From contig CAZBXE010000005.1 in the NCBI GenBank assembly GCA_964496125.1, positions 62,001 through 126,000 on the forward strand: a stretch of 64,000 nucleotides of DNA, given 5' to 3'. Below the pieces are notes generated by a model. That model did no database searches and was not told the DNA's origin. It saw nothing but the letters and a program-made list of their open reading frames with translations. Positions 44,419 through 52,501 of this stretch are shown here, piece by piece (the first letter of the stretch is position 1; every line of letters starts with the position of its first letter). This DNA comes from CAZBXE01 sp964496125 (GTDB lineage: Bacteria; Chlamydiota; Chlamydiia; Chlamydiales; CAZBXE01). A program made the translations under genes and the position numbers.

Positions 44419-47400
44419 TTAATTTTTGGTTTGCGAGTTTTCAACAAACCTTAGAAGACCTTGAACTTCAGTGGATAAAGCTTGAAGGCGAACAGGATTA
44501 TTGATGTACTTTTTTAGGGCAAAATAACCGATCAGTCTGCTTCCATAAGTGATCCACGCTGCAGTTTTAGAGCGCAAACATGTCATCAAGAAACCATATA
44601 AAACCTGTTCTGTTTCAACGGGAAAATGTAGCGCAATCAAGTCGGCGCAATCATCGAGGCTCGTACTGATAAATTGTAAGACTCTTGTTGTACCTTCTCT
44701 CTCTTGGACTTTTTCTACTTGTAGCATAGCTAGGAAACAAGACAATAATTCGATGAGATAGGTAGCCCCTTCCTTTTCCTTGTTTGGCGATTTGTAACCC
44801 ATGTTCGTAATAGCTTCTAGATATTGAACATAAAGCGATCTGCTTTGGGAAATTGCTGACACTACCCCTTGATCCGAGGACAATGTAGAATAGAACAAGA
44901 TCATATAGATGGACTTGAACAGTTTTTTGCACTTTTCTTGTTGAAGTAGAAGTAACTCTAAGTTGCGAACTAAAAGATTAAAAAGCGCGTTCTGGGTGTC
45001 AGCCTTAACACTTTTCTGTTCAAGGATTTGGAGATACTGCTGTGAAAGGAACTCCAAAAGATTATGACTGTAGTTTTTTTTTGATTTAAAAAGGTTATAA
45101 TCACAATTTTTCTGCGCGTCAAAGAGAGTAAAAAGTGATTTACGGACAGGATCGTCGCGAGTCTTTACCAATCTGGACAAATAGCGATCACATTCGGTTC
45201 TTTGAGCAGTTGTAAAGTTTTCTTGGATCTTTTGGGTGCAGGCAAGCTTTAGAAGCTGCAACAGTAAAAGTGTATTGCTGTTTTCCTCATCCATTTGCAC
45301 TAAACTCATTGCCGCTTGGAAGAAATCTATAGGTAAATGAGAGACTGTGCTCATCGCTGCACAAACGTCGATAAATTCCCTTTTATAGAAGCCACGCTGC
45401 TTGACTTCTTGTTTTGAGATTTGTTTTAAAAGATTGTTTACAAGAGGAAAAAACTGTTGCTCAATAGGCTGCGGTATATGTCGATGCGAAAAAAAGAGCA
45501 GGGTCTCTTTCAATTTCACCTTAAGAGAAAAACAACCTTCTTTACTATCAGATGCTAAAATTCGTAAGCTAAGGCTTAGGCGCATTTCTTGATTCAGTGA
45601 AGGAAGCAGGGGGTTCCAAAGATCTAGTGCTTGGGCTAGAACCTTATAATCTTTGCAAGAGAGAAGCAACTCGGAAAGGACTTTTACAAAACTGCTCTGA
45701 GTAAGGCTTCCTTGTAGAAATGACTTGTCCAAAATGATCGTCAGTACAAGATTGCTGTCGCTTTGACATAGGGCAAGAAGAATTTTTTCAAGTTCGTCCG
45801 AGTTCTTTATCCCGTATTTTTTGTGTATCCTATAGGCACAAGCCATCTGTTTTTCAGAAACAAGCTGGGCAGCAACCTCTTGCGCATAGGATGCAAGCCC
45901 GCTCTCTTTTTGTTCAAGAAGAGCTTTCGTCTTTTCTTGAGTTGAAAGATAAGGAAAAGCTTCAGTTATTGGTAGAAAAGGGGCAAGCTCCGGCGCAAAT
46001 TCTGGAAAAGCTCTTACAAACGGGACAAGGATACTCCCACCCACAAGCGCAACCCTTACTTTAAGAGTGCGCATGGCAAGCAAGAGTTCATTTGCCTCTG
46101 CAAGCTTGCTTTGTTTCAACAAAGAAGAAAGATAGGCGTTACAGTGAGTGTCCACCTCCCTATCAAGGGAAACCTTTTGCGCTGCTGGTTCTTTTGCTAA
46201 CTCTAAGACGAGTTCAATCAGTCTTTTCGTAACTTTTTCAGTTGGCGGAAGGTGTTTCTTCAGATTTTCGATTGCTTGCAGGCGTGTTAACAGATGTTCG
46301 TTCAACAAGAGATTTACAAACGTAAGATCTGGCTTAACTTGCTTTGTAATGTAGGGAATAACACTTATGTGTGCAGCTGCTGCGGCCTTCCAGAAGGCGA
46401 CTGCCTGCGGTTCGTTCCCTGCCGCTAGCGCGATATCTGATAGCTCACGAAGTGCTGCGTGCACTTCAGGAAACCGGTCGGCTTCAGAGATGTTTTTGAG
46501 GATTGCAAGAAGAAGAGCCCCTCTCTCTGGTAGTCGTTCGCTTAAGATATTGATGGCTGCGGGATCACATCTTTTTCCTTTCTTAGTCTCCTGTACATGC
46601 GAAATAGAGATCGCCATGCGCTCTTCTTTCCAGTCCTTGGGAAGACGAGAAATCAGTTCCCGTGCGACGGCCCCATCTTTTTGCCTTTTCCATAGCTCGA
46701 CAGCTAACTTTTGCATCTCCCGATTATTTGAATCTAGAAGCGCGATGATCACCTTCAATTCATTCCTTTTATAAAGCTGTTCAAAAAGAGAGATCGCTTC
46801 CATGGAAAGAATGTTAAGTTGACAAAGCAAATGCAAGGCAAGAGAATCTTCCTTATCGAGTATTGCCTTATGGGCTTGTTTTAAAAGAAAACCATCCATT
46901 TTGGGAGCTTCAAGACGAATGTTACATCGTTCTAGCTGCGGAAGCAAACTAACCACAAAAGACCAATCTTGCTTTGCAATGTGCTCATCTAAGAGGGCTT
47001 GACAGAAGGGTTTTTCCGACTTTGTAAAACGCACTTGTTTCGATAGAAGTATAGAAAGAATTTTTCGGTTACCTGGTTTTTCCATGGCAAGAAGGGAAGA
47101 AAACGACGTTGGCACCTGTTGGCCGAGAGAGAGAAGGTGCGCAGCTTCTTCTCCTTGGGCAAGCAACAAATCGTGATGCAATCCATGAATATCCTTTTGC
47201 AATACGATAGGAACCATTTCAGAAAATGTTTGAAGAGCGATTTCCTTTGTAAATCCCTCCTTTTGTTGTAAAGACACCCGGAAGCGAATGGCAAGGGAGT
47301 GGTCTTCTTTAAGAAGTTGAGTAAATAATGCGCGGGAAAAGGGGCTGAAGTTTTTATCTTTTACACGGTGGTAGAGGTAGTGACGAAAACTCTCTATCCC

Positions 47401-49284
47401 CGATTTTGCAATCTCAAGTAGAAGGCCTTCTTCTGACAGAGTAGGTGCCAGGCTCCATTTTGGTTCCAGTCGGTTCTGTGAACAATACTCTGTTAACTGA
47501 GAAATCAGCTGACCCCGCCCCTCACCATCCTCTTCTTCCCACAGTGTGAAGAACAGGTCAAGTAGAGCAGTCTCGGAGCGACTCGAATGCAATAGAAGAC
47601 AGTGAAAAGCTGCAAGCGGCGCGTATTTTGTTAGTGCTTTTGCCATGTGTGAAAAATTGGGATTTTTTACACTGTGCTCAAAAGCCGTTATTTGTCTTTG
47701 GGCCGCCTCTGGATAGGGAGCTTTGGGCAGGCAGGCCCTTAAGAGGGGCTTTAGGTCTTCGTCTTGCGCCAAACTCAAACAGTCTTGATCCATTTCATAA
47801 GGAAAAACCAGTGTATGACCTGTGACAAATTGCATTTGATAGGCAAGCACACCAGAACTTTCCGTAAGGAAAGCACAGATCTTGCCGGGTTCTTGGGCAT
47901 TTGTGAACAGGTGAAAAAAAGAGGAAAGCTGTAGCGCTGCCATAATGCGCCGAGGAGAGATTTTTTTGGTAAAGAGGGCTGTGAAAAGTAAAGCTTCCAC
48001 TGAGGAACCAGCCTGAGGGAGGTGCTGAGAGAAAGAGAGAACCTTGCCTAAAATCTTCTCTTGGCAATGCTGGATGCCATACTTTTCTGTTTGGGAAAGA
48101 GAGCAGAGCGTAAGTAAAAGAGTAGATAACGGATGTTTTGACATATGGTTCATGACAGCTCGATGCAGCGTGTTTGCAAACTCGATCTCATCCAAGTCTT
48201 GCACTTTTCGAACAAGATCTCTTTCCACTGTAACGGGATCGTCATACAAGTAGCCCTTACACCCGGCTAGATGGTAGCGAAAAAAGGCCATAGCATCGCA
48301 TGTATCTATGTTGGTTATTCTGAGTCTCTTTGTTAGATAGTCTACAAATGATTGGAGAATGCCCTGTTGTCCTGTGCTACTGCGCAAAAAGATACCCGCT
48401 GAGTAGGGATTTGAGGCCAAAAAATCGCCAATATCGAGTCGCAAATCATCTAGATAGAAAAGAGAGAAGGCCTGCAGCTTATTTGCTATGACTATATCCA
48501 GTGGGGGGTCTCTGTCGTTGCCAAGCGTTACAGTCATGAAAAATTGTTTTAAATTCCCGCTATGATGATATTCCTGAACCGTATTTAATTTACGAAAGGC
48601 TGTGTTTCCAACGATAGCTTGTCCAATCTGATCGTCTCGGATCCCTGCTGGGTATTTTTGTGGATATCTCTTTGCAAGTTCATCAGCAACATGCCTTGAA
48701 ACGAGATTGGGTGGAATGCGTCGTTCGAGTTCTTTCGATAGAGGAGTAATGCGTTTTCGAAGGTCTTTTTTTTCCGTGACGCCGCGAACAAAGAGCCTCA
48801 CATCCACATCTCCGATTGGTTCTTCTTGAAGGCGTGGATCAGAAGGGGTAATGAAACCCAGGCTGCTCATTGTTCTATGGATATAGCCACTTATGAGCCG
48901 TTTCACAACGCTGCCAACAAGAGCAATTTCTCCCCTGTCCTCGGGAGCTAACGGAATTAAACAAGAAATCACATTCTGCAGGGATAAAACTGTGGACCAA
49001 AAAATCTCGGTTTCATGGCTCTCTACATGAACCTTGTGACTGTTCACAAAACCCGCCACAATCTGCACGTCTTGCGCCGACATCGGGGGCAGCGCATAGT
49101 CATTTTTTACGAGAAGACCGAAGGAGTTAATAATTTCGAGCCTTCTCCATTTAGAGCGCAGACAATCTTGTTTTAGCAAATTTGGAAAAACAAGTTCTGG
49201 AGGTTGGCAGAGAGAGGGTTGGCAGGGTTTAATCTCGACAGGAGTCAGACTTTCGTTTTTGCGGGCAGCTTTTAAATAATCCAT
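44419..49284 (-). CDS. 1621-aa protein with nucleotidyltransferase-like N-terminus and helical-repeat body
   Basis: Residues ~115-170 contain the Pol-beta-type nucleotidyltransferase pattern: GS at 124-125 (ALVGSVVKRL) and paired acids D159/D161 (IGDVDVRLF). The following region (KNDYAL upstream; LDIVIANKLQAFSLFYLDDLRLDIGDF downstream) would supply the third acid. From ~400 to the end the chain is leucine-rich antiparallel helices, like HEAT or TPR arrays. No signal peptide or membrane helix. The start MDYLKAARKNESL is a clear ATG. Length and layout suggest an effector or large cytoplasmic scaffold; the substrate of any transfer is unknown. Gene alone between MITE debris and the BON gene. Confidence 0.75.
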   Translation of the reverse strand: MDYLKAARKNESLTPVEIKPCQPSLCQPPELVFPNLLKQDCLRSKWRRLEIINSFGLLVKNDYALPPMSAQDVQIVAGFVNSHKVHVESHETEIFWSTVLSLQNVISCLIPLAPEDRGEIALVGSVVKRLISGYIHRTMSSLGFITPSDPRLQEEPIGDVDVRLFVRGVTEKKDLRKRITPLSKELERRIPPNLVSRHVADELAKRYPQKYPAGIRDDQIGQAIVGNTAFRKLNTVQEYHHSGNLKQFFMTVTLGNDRDPPLDIVIANKLQAFSLFYLDDLRLDIGDFLASNPYSAGIFLRSSTGQQGILQSFVDYLTKRLRITNIDTCDAMAFFRYHLAGCKGYLYDDPVTVERDLVRKVQDLDEIEFANTLHRAVMNHMSKHPLSTLLLTLCSLSQTEKYGIQHCQEKILGKVLSFSQHLPQAGSSVEALLFTALFTKKISPRRIMAALQLSSFFHLFTNAQEPGKICAFLTESSGVLAYQMQFVTGHTLVFPYEMDQDCLSLAQDEDLKPLLRACLPKAPYPEAAQRQITAFEHSVKNPNFSHMAKALTKYAPLAAFHCLLLHSSRSETALLDLFFTLWEEEDGEGRGQLISQLTEYCSQNRLEPKWSLAPTLSEEGLLLEIAKSGIESFRHYLYHRVKDKNFSPFSRALFTQLLKEDHSLAIRFRVSLQQKEGFTKEIALQTFSEMVPIVLQKDIHGLHHDLLLAQGEEAAHLLSLGQQVPTSFSSLLAMEKPGNRKILSILLSKQVRFTKSEKPFCQALLDEHIAKQDWSFVVSLLPQLERCNIRLEAPKMDGFLLKQAHKAILDKEDSLALHLLCQLNILSMEAISLFEQLYKRNELKVIIALLDSNNREMQKLAVELWKRQKDGAVARELISRLPKDWKEERMAISISHVQETKKGKRCDPAAINILSERLPERGALLLAILKNISEADRFPEVHAALRELSDIALAAGNEPQAVAFWKAAAAAHISVIPYITKQVKPDLTFVNLLLNEHLLTRLQAIENLKKHLPPTEKVTKRLIELVLELAKEPAAQKVSLDREVDTHCNAYLSSLLKQSKLAEANELLLAMRTLKVRVALVGGSILVPFVRAFPEFAPELAPFLPITEAFPYLSTQEKTKALLEQKESGLASYAQEVAAQLVSEKQMACAYRIHKKYGIKNSDELEKILLALCQSDSNLVLTIILDKSFLQGSLTQSSFVKVLSELLLSCKDYKVLAQALDLWNPLLPSLNQEMRLSLSLRILASDSKEGCFSLKVKLKETLLFFSHRHIPQPIEQQFFPLVNNLLKQISKQEVKQRGFYKREFIDVCAAMSTVSHLPIDFFQAAMSLVQMDEENSNTLLLLQLLKLACTQKIQENFTTAQRTECDRYLSRLVKTRDDPVRKSLFTLFDAQKNCDYNLFKSKKNYSHNLLEFLSQQYLQILEQKSVKADTQNALFNLLVRNLELLLLQQEKCKKLFKSIYMILFYSTLSSDQGVVSAISQSRSLYVQYLEAITNMGYKSPNKEKEGATYLIELLSCFLAMLQVEKVQEREGTTRVLQFISTSLDDCADLIALHFPVETEQVLYGFLMTCLRSKTAAWITYGSRLIGYFALKKYINNPVRLQALSTEVQGLLRFVENSQTKN

Positions 49285-49409
49285 ATTGGTGTAGAATAGA
49301 ATAAGAGAGAGAGATTCTATATTCAGGCGGACTTAAAGTAAACGATTATACCTCTTAGGAAAATAAGAATAGAAAACCAATAAGCGCTGCCTGTGTTTGA
49401 AGAGATTTC

Positions 49410-49433
49410 ACCGCCTCCTGAAGAGGAGGCGGT
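49410..49433. terminator. Perfect 10-bp hairpin after the BON gene
   Basis: ACCGCCTCCT pairs with AGGAGGCGGT around GAAG. No strong T run follows on the minus strand, so it may work weakly as a terminator or protect the mRNA 3' end. Confidence 0.5.
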
Positions 49434-49440
49434 ACTTAGA

Positions 49441-50097
49441 CTATTTTTTTGCTTTGGGAGTATAAACGGTTGGCTCGAGTTCAAGACGGTTGTTGACTTT
49501 CTTGACACCAGCGATGCCGCTGATCCTTTTTTCAACTTCTTGTTTCTCTTTGTCGTTTGAAACCTTACCGCTCACATTTACTACGCCATCTTTTACATGG
49601 ATAAGTACGTGTTCATGCTTTTTCGAAAACCAGCCAGACTTAAGGGCGCTTTCTACTTTCTCTCTCAGTGTATGATCAGGGTTGTTGTGAGCTGCCGCAG
49701 GAATGATTGTCATATTTCTTTTGGCCAAAGAATTCGTAAGATGAATCGCAGTGCGGATTCTCTTTACTCCATCAACTTTCTGGATCTGAGCTACGATACG
49801 ATCTTTTTCTTTTTCGTTATCTACTTGGCCACGAACAGTCACGTTGCCGCTAGATATAACCACTTCAATTCTATCCCCATTCTTTGTCACGCCGTCTTTG
49901 CTAAGACGAGCGCGAATATCATTCAAGATCCTTTCATCGCCAGCTCTTCTAAAACTATCTCCTTGAAGCTTATACTCTTGCAAAGAGACAGGATGATCTT
50001 GCTTTACGTAAGGACCTTGCTGTGCTTTATTGCTTGCAGCGCTAACAGCAAAAGGCAAAGCAACAAAGGCTCCAACAACTAAAAACCTGTTTAACAT
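49441..50097 (-). CDS. Exported BON-domain protein (OsmY-like)
   Basis: BON domains bind membranes or lipids in the periplasm. A signal peptide (MLNRFLVVGAFVALPFAVSAAS) is followed by two BON repeats, about 50-120 (ILNDIRARLSKDGV ... VTVRGQVDNEKEKD) and 143-210 (REKVESALKSGW ... VNVSGKVSNDKEKQ). 218 aa. The GNVTVRG and VVNVSGKV strand motifs define the family. Likely an envelope or osmotic-stress protein. Divergent from the RING gene. Confidence 0.88.
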   Translation of the reverse strand: MLNRFLVVGAFVALPFAVSAASNKAQQGPYVKQDHPVSLQEYKLQGDSFRRAGDERILNDIRARLSKDGVTKNGDRIEVVISSGNVTVRGQVDNEKEKDRIVAQIQKVDGVKRIRTAIHLTNSLAKRNMTIIPAAAHNNPDHTLREKVESALKSGWFSKKHEHVLIHVKDGVVNVSGKVSNDKEKQEVEKRISGIAGVKKVNNRLELEPTVYTPKAKK

Positions 50098-50228
50098 AAA
50101 TACCTTCCTTAATAGAGAGAAAAATATTCACTCTCCCTTTTTCCGCATACTGAAAGATTCTCGAAATGTGGTCAATGAGAACATAATAAATTTTTTACCA
50201 GGCTAACATCCAATTAGATAGCGTTTTT

Positions 50229-50258
50229 TTGTTGCGTGCTACTGGCCTTTATTATAAA
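50229..50258 (+). promoter_or_regulatory. Putative promoter of the RING-finger gene
   Basis: TTGTTG and TATAAA separated by 18 bp, about 27 bp before the TTG start at 50285. Confidence 0.4.
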
Positions 50259-50284
50259 GTGGTCTCTCTTCACAGGAGTCCATT

Positions 50285-50899
50285 TTGGCAATTGAAAGAT
50301 ATCATACCAGTTGCTCGATCTGCTGGGATAAAGCAGCATTAAGTTCTTATAGGCAGAACTACCATCTCTACAAAACTCGATGGAAAACAACGGATAATGG
50401 AGCTGTTGTGGGCAGAAATTGCCAGCACGTGTTTCATGAAGCCTGCATAGCCGGATGGTTAGCTCAGAATAACAGCTGTCCTCAGTGTCGTTTGCCTTTC
50501 CAAGGTTTTAATTGGTTCCCCTCAGTAGACCATCTTATCTCCTATATTCAGAGAATGTCTGCTAAAGTTCAAGAGATTTTCACTCAGATCTTCTTAACTG
50601 AGGTTCGTCGTCCACCTACTGTTGTAACCCACTATCTTAGCCACAGGGACGAGGCAGACCCATTTCGTCACCTACGCCTTATTCTCGACGCAGAAACAAA
50701 CACTCTCCTTCTCAGAGAGCCCACGCTATCAGAAGCACTCTCTGCTTTCGTAGGGATTGGACCAGCTAGCTTTATGATGGTGGTTCTTTATCTTGCTGAG
50801 CACCCCGAACTGATGTCCAACGTGGAAAAAGAGGAAATGAACCGGATCATCACAATCTACAACGAAAGACATCTCAAGCAAGTCCCTATGTTGGGCTAA
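50285..50899 (+). CDS. RING-H2 finger protein, probable E3 ubiquitin ligase effector
   Basis: The first 72 residues are a complete RING-H2: C10, C13 (SCSICW), C46, H48, H51 (NCQHVFHEAC), C54, C65, C68 (CPQCRLPF), in the order C-C-C-H-H-C-C-C. RING domains recruit E2 enzymes and are a eukaryotic invention; a bacterial copy points to gene capture and a host-directed role. The remaining 130 residues are helical with no recognised substrate domain. TTG start at 50285 has a good AGGAG ahead; no ATG is nearby. The 3' end overlaps holB (convergent) by 14 bp. The E3 function is inferred from the motif. Confidence 0.85.
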   Translation: MAIERYHTSCSICWDKAALSSYRQNYHLYKTRWKTTDNGAVVGRNCQHVFHEACIAGWLAQNNSCPQCRLPFQGFNWFPSVDHLISYIQRMSAKVQEIFTQIFLTEVRRPPTVVTHYLSHRDEADPFRHLRLILDAETNTLLLREPTLSEALSAFVGIGPASFMMVVLYLAEHPELMSNVEKEEMNRIITIYNERHLKQVPMLG

Positions 50900-51878
50900 G
50901 CGTCAACAGTAGGGTTTCCAGTATGGTAGACATCGGAGTAGAGCGTTGCAGGCTATCTAGCGCCCTTTGCACGGCTTCCTCTGCCTTCTGATAGGTAGCG
51001 TTTTTTTTTACTAAGGCAGCCGCCTTCAAGTCCTCTACATAATCAATATTGACGAGCAAACCAGGGTTTCCTCCTTCTTGCAATAAGTGAAGATCTCTAT
51101 ACCAAAAAAGGACCTGCTGCAATTGCTCTGCGTTCTCTTCAAAGTAGAGTGCCGGGTTTTCTTCCTCGTCATTCTCTTCCGCTGGCAATGTAGAGATGTC
51201 CTTGATCTTCTTTTGAAAGGCATCATACACACCCAGAGTAGGGGATGAAAGAAGATCAAAAAGCTTTTTTCTTCTTTGTTTTCCCTCAGCTGTTGTAAGG
51301 CGGAGCGCTCTTTTCAATGACCCTTCTGAAATTCTAGCTAGCGCTCTTGCTTCCGTAGGATCACACCCTTTCTGCTCTTCTAAAAAGACCTCTAGCTCTT
51401 TTTCTGGAATCGGCTCAAAATGGATTTTTCGGGCACGTGATAAAAGAGTGGGAAGAACATTTTCGAGAGCTGAGGTAAGGAGAATGATAAGGCTTGTTGA
51501 GAGCGGCTCTTCTAAGGTTTTAAGAAGGGTGTTGCCACTTTCAACAAGCATTCTATCCGCCTCATATAGAATGAACACTTTCTTCTCAGCTTGATAGGGC
51601 GGCGTAAAAACAAGATCTGTAAAATGTCGCATGACTTCAACAGTATGACGCGCTGTTTTTCCAATGGGATGGAACTCATGAAAGTCAGGGTGATGAACCG
51701 ATGGCTCCTTTTTAAGAACAACTTTTGCAAGTGCCTTTGCAAAAAGGGATTTCCCTATTCCTTCAGGCCCTGAAAAAAGCAGCACGTTCCCAAGCGAGTT
51801 GTTTGTAAACCCCCTCTCCAACCAATTTTTAGCCTGTTGATTTCCTACGATTCCAGCAAACATTGTATCTGTGACCAT
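50886..51878 (-). CDS. holB: DNA polymerase III delta' subunit (clamp loader)
   Basis: An AAA+ clamp-loader subunit. FSGPEGIGKSLFAKALAK is the P-loop block and ILYEADRML the Walker B-like region, with LKTLEEPLSTSLIILLTS following. 330 aa. The ATG at 51878, or at 51863 (MFAGIVGNQQAKNWL), overlaps the tmk 3' end by 34 or 19 bp. Part of the conserved holB-tmk-gyrA-gyrB cluster. Confidence 0.9.
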   Translation of the reverse strand: MVTDTMFAGIVGNQQAKNWLERGFTNNSLGNVLLFSGPEGIGKSLFAKALAKVVLKKEPSVHHPDFHEFHPIGKTARHTVEVMRHFTDLVFTPPYQAEKKVFILYEADRMLVESGNTLLKTLEEPLSTSLIILLTSALENVLPTLLSRARKIHFEPIPEKELEVFLEEQKGCDPTEARALARISEGSLKRALRLTTAEGKQRRKKLFDLLSSPTLGVYDAFQKKIKDISTLPAEENDEEENPALYFEENAEQLQQVLFWYRDLHLLQEGGNPGLLVNIDYVEDLKAAALVKKNATYQKAEEAVQRALDSLQRSTPMSTILETLLLTLSPT

Positions 51879-52501
51879 ATGGTTTGAAATACCCTTTCTC
51901 TGTCTAACGTTGCATCAATTACGCATATGCGGTTTGGCTCTTTCTTTGCAATGGCAAGAAAAGTCTCTCTTACTCTTTCATGGAAGGCAAACTCTTCAGA
52001 TTCGATCCGGTCATTCTGGTGGCCATTTCGCCTACTCATCCTCTGCAGACCTAAACGAGGATCAAGGTCAAAGTAAAACGTATAGTCAGGTTTTACGCGA
52101 TCCGCTATGATGCTACTCATTTTTTCTACTTGATCAAAGGGAAGACTTCTGCCACCCGCTTGATAGGCAAGTGTAGAATCAGTAAAACGGTCACAAAGAA
52201 CGATTTCCTGTCTTTCCAATGCAGGTAGAATCTTCTCTTGGATGTGCTGCGCACGAGCTGCTAATATTAAACAGAGTTCTGTCCAAGGAGATATGATGTG
52301 CCCTCGATGCTGTAAAAGAAGCGCGCGTATCTCTTCTCCGAGGATTGTACCTCCAGGCTCACGCGTGCAAACAACAGGATACTTACCCTCGAGTTCTGCC
52401 CGCACTCTCAGAATGGCTGTACTCTTCCCGGCGCCCTCGCCTCCCTCAAAGGTGATGAAAAGACCCTTATTCAGGGTTGTTTTCTGTTGCAGCTTCCTCA
52501 T
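51845..52501 (-). CDS. tmk: Thymidylate kinase
   Basis: Phosphorylates dTMP. P-loop FEGGEGAGKST, VCTREPGGT, and DRFTDSTLAYQAGGR are all present. ATG 52501 is the best ATG start, overlapping gyrA by 35 bp; the conserved core begins about 15 residues later, so the N-terminus is slightly long. A further in-frame ATG at 52534 is less likely. 218 aa. Confidence 0.92.
   Translation of the reverse strand: MRKLQQKTTLNKGLFITFEGGEGAGKSTAILRVRAELEGKYPVVCTREPGGTILGEEIRALLLQHRGHIISPWTELCLILAARAQHIQEKILPALERQEIVLCDRFTDSTLAYQAGGRSLPFDQVEKMSSIIADRVKPDYTFYFDLDPRLGLQRMSRRNGHQNDRIESEEFAFHERVRETFLAIAKKEPNRICVIDATLDRERVFQTIWSQIQCLLES

Noticed and set aside
49323..49535. Extra minus-strand ORF overlapping the end of the BON gene
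   Set aside because: Overlaps the BON gene in another frame, is Ser-rich and without a ribosome site; the hairpin lies in it.
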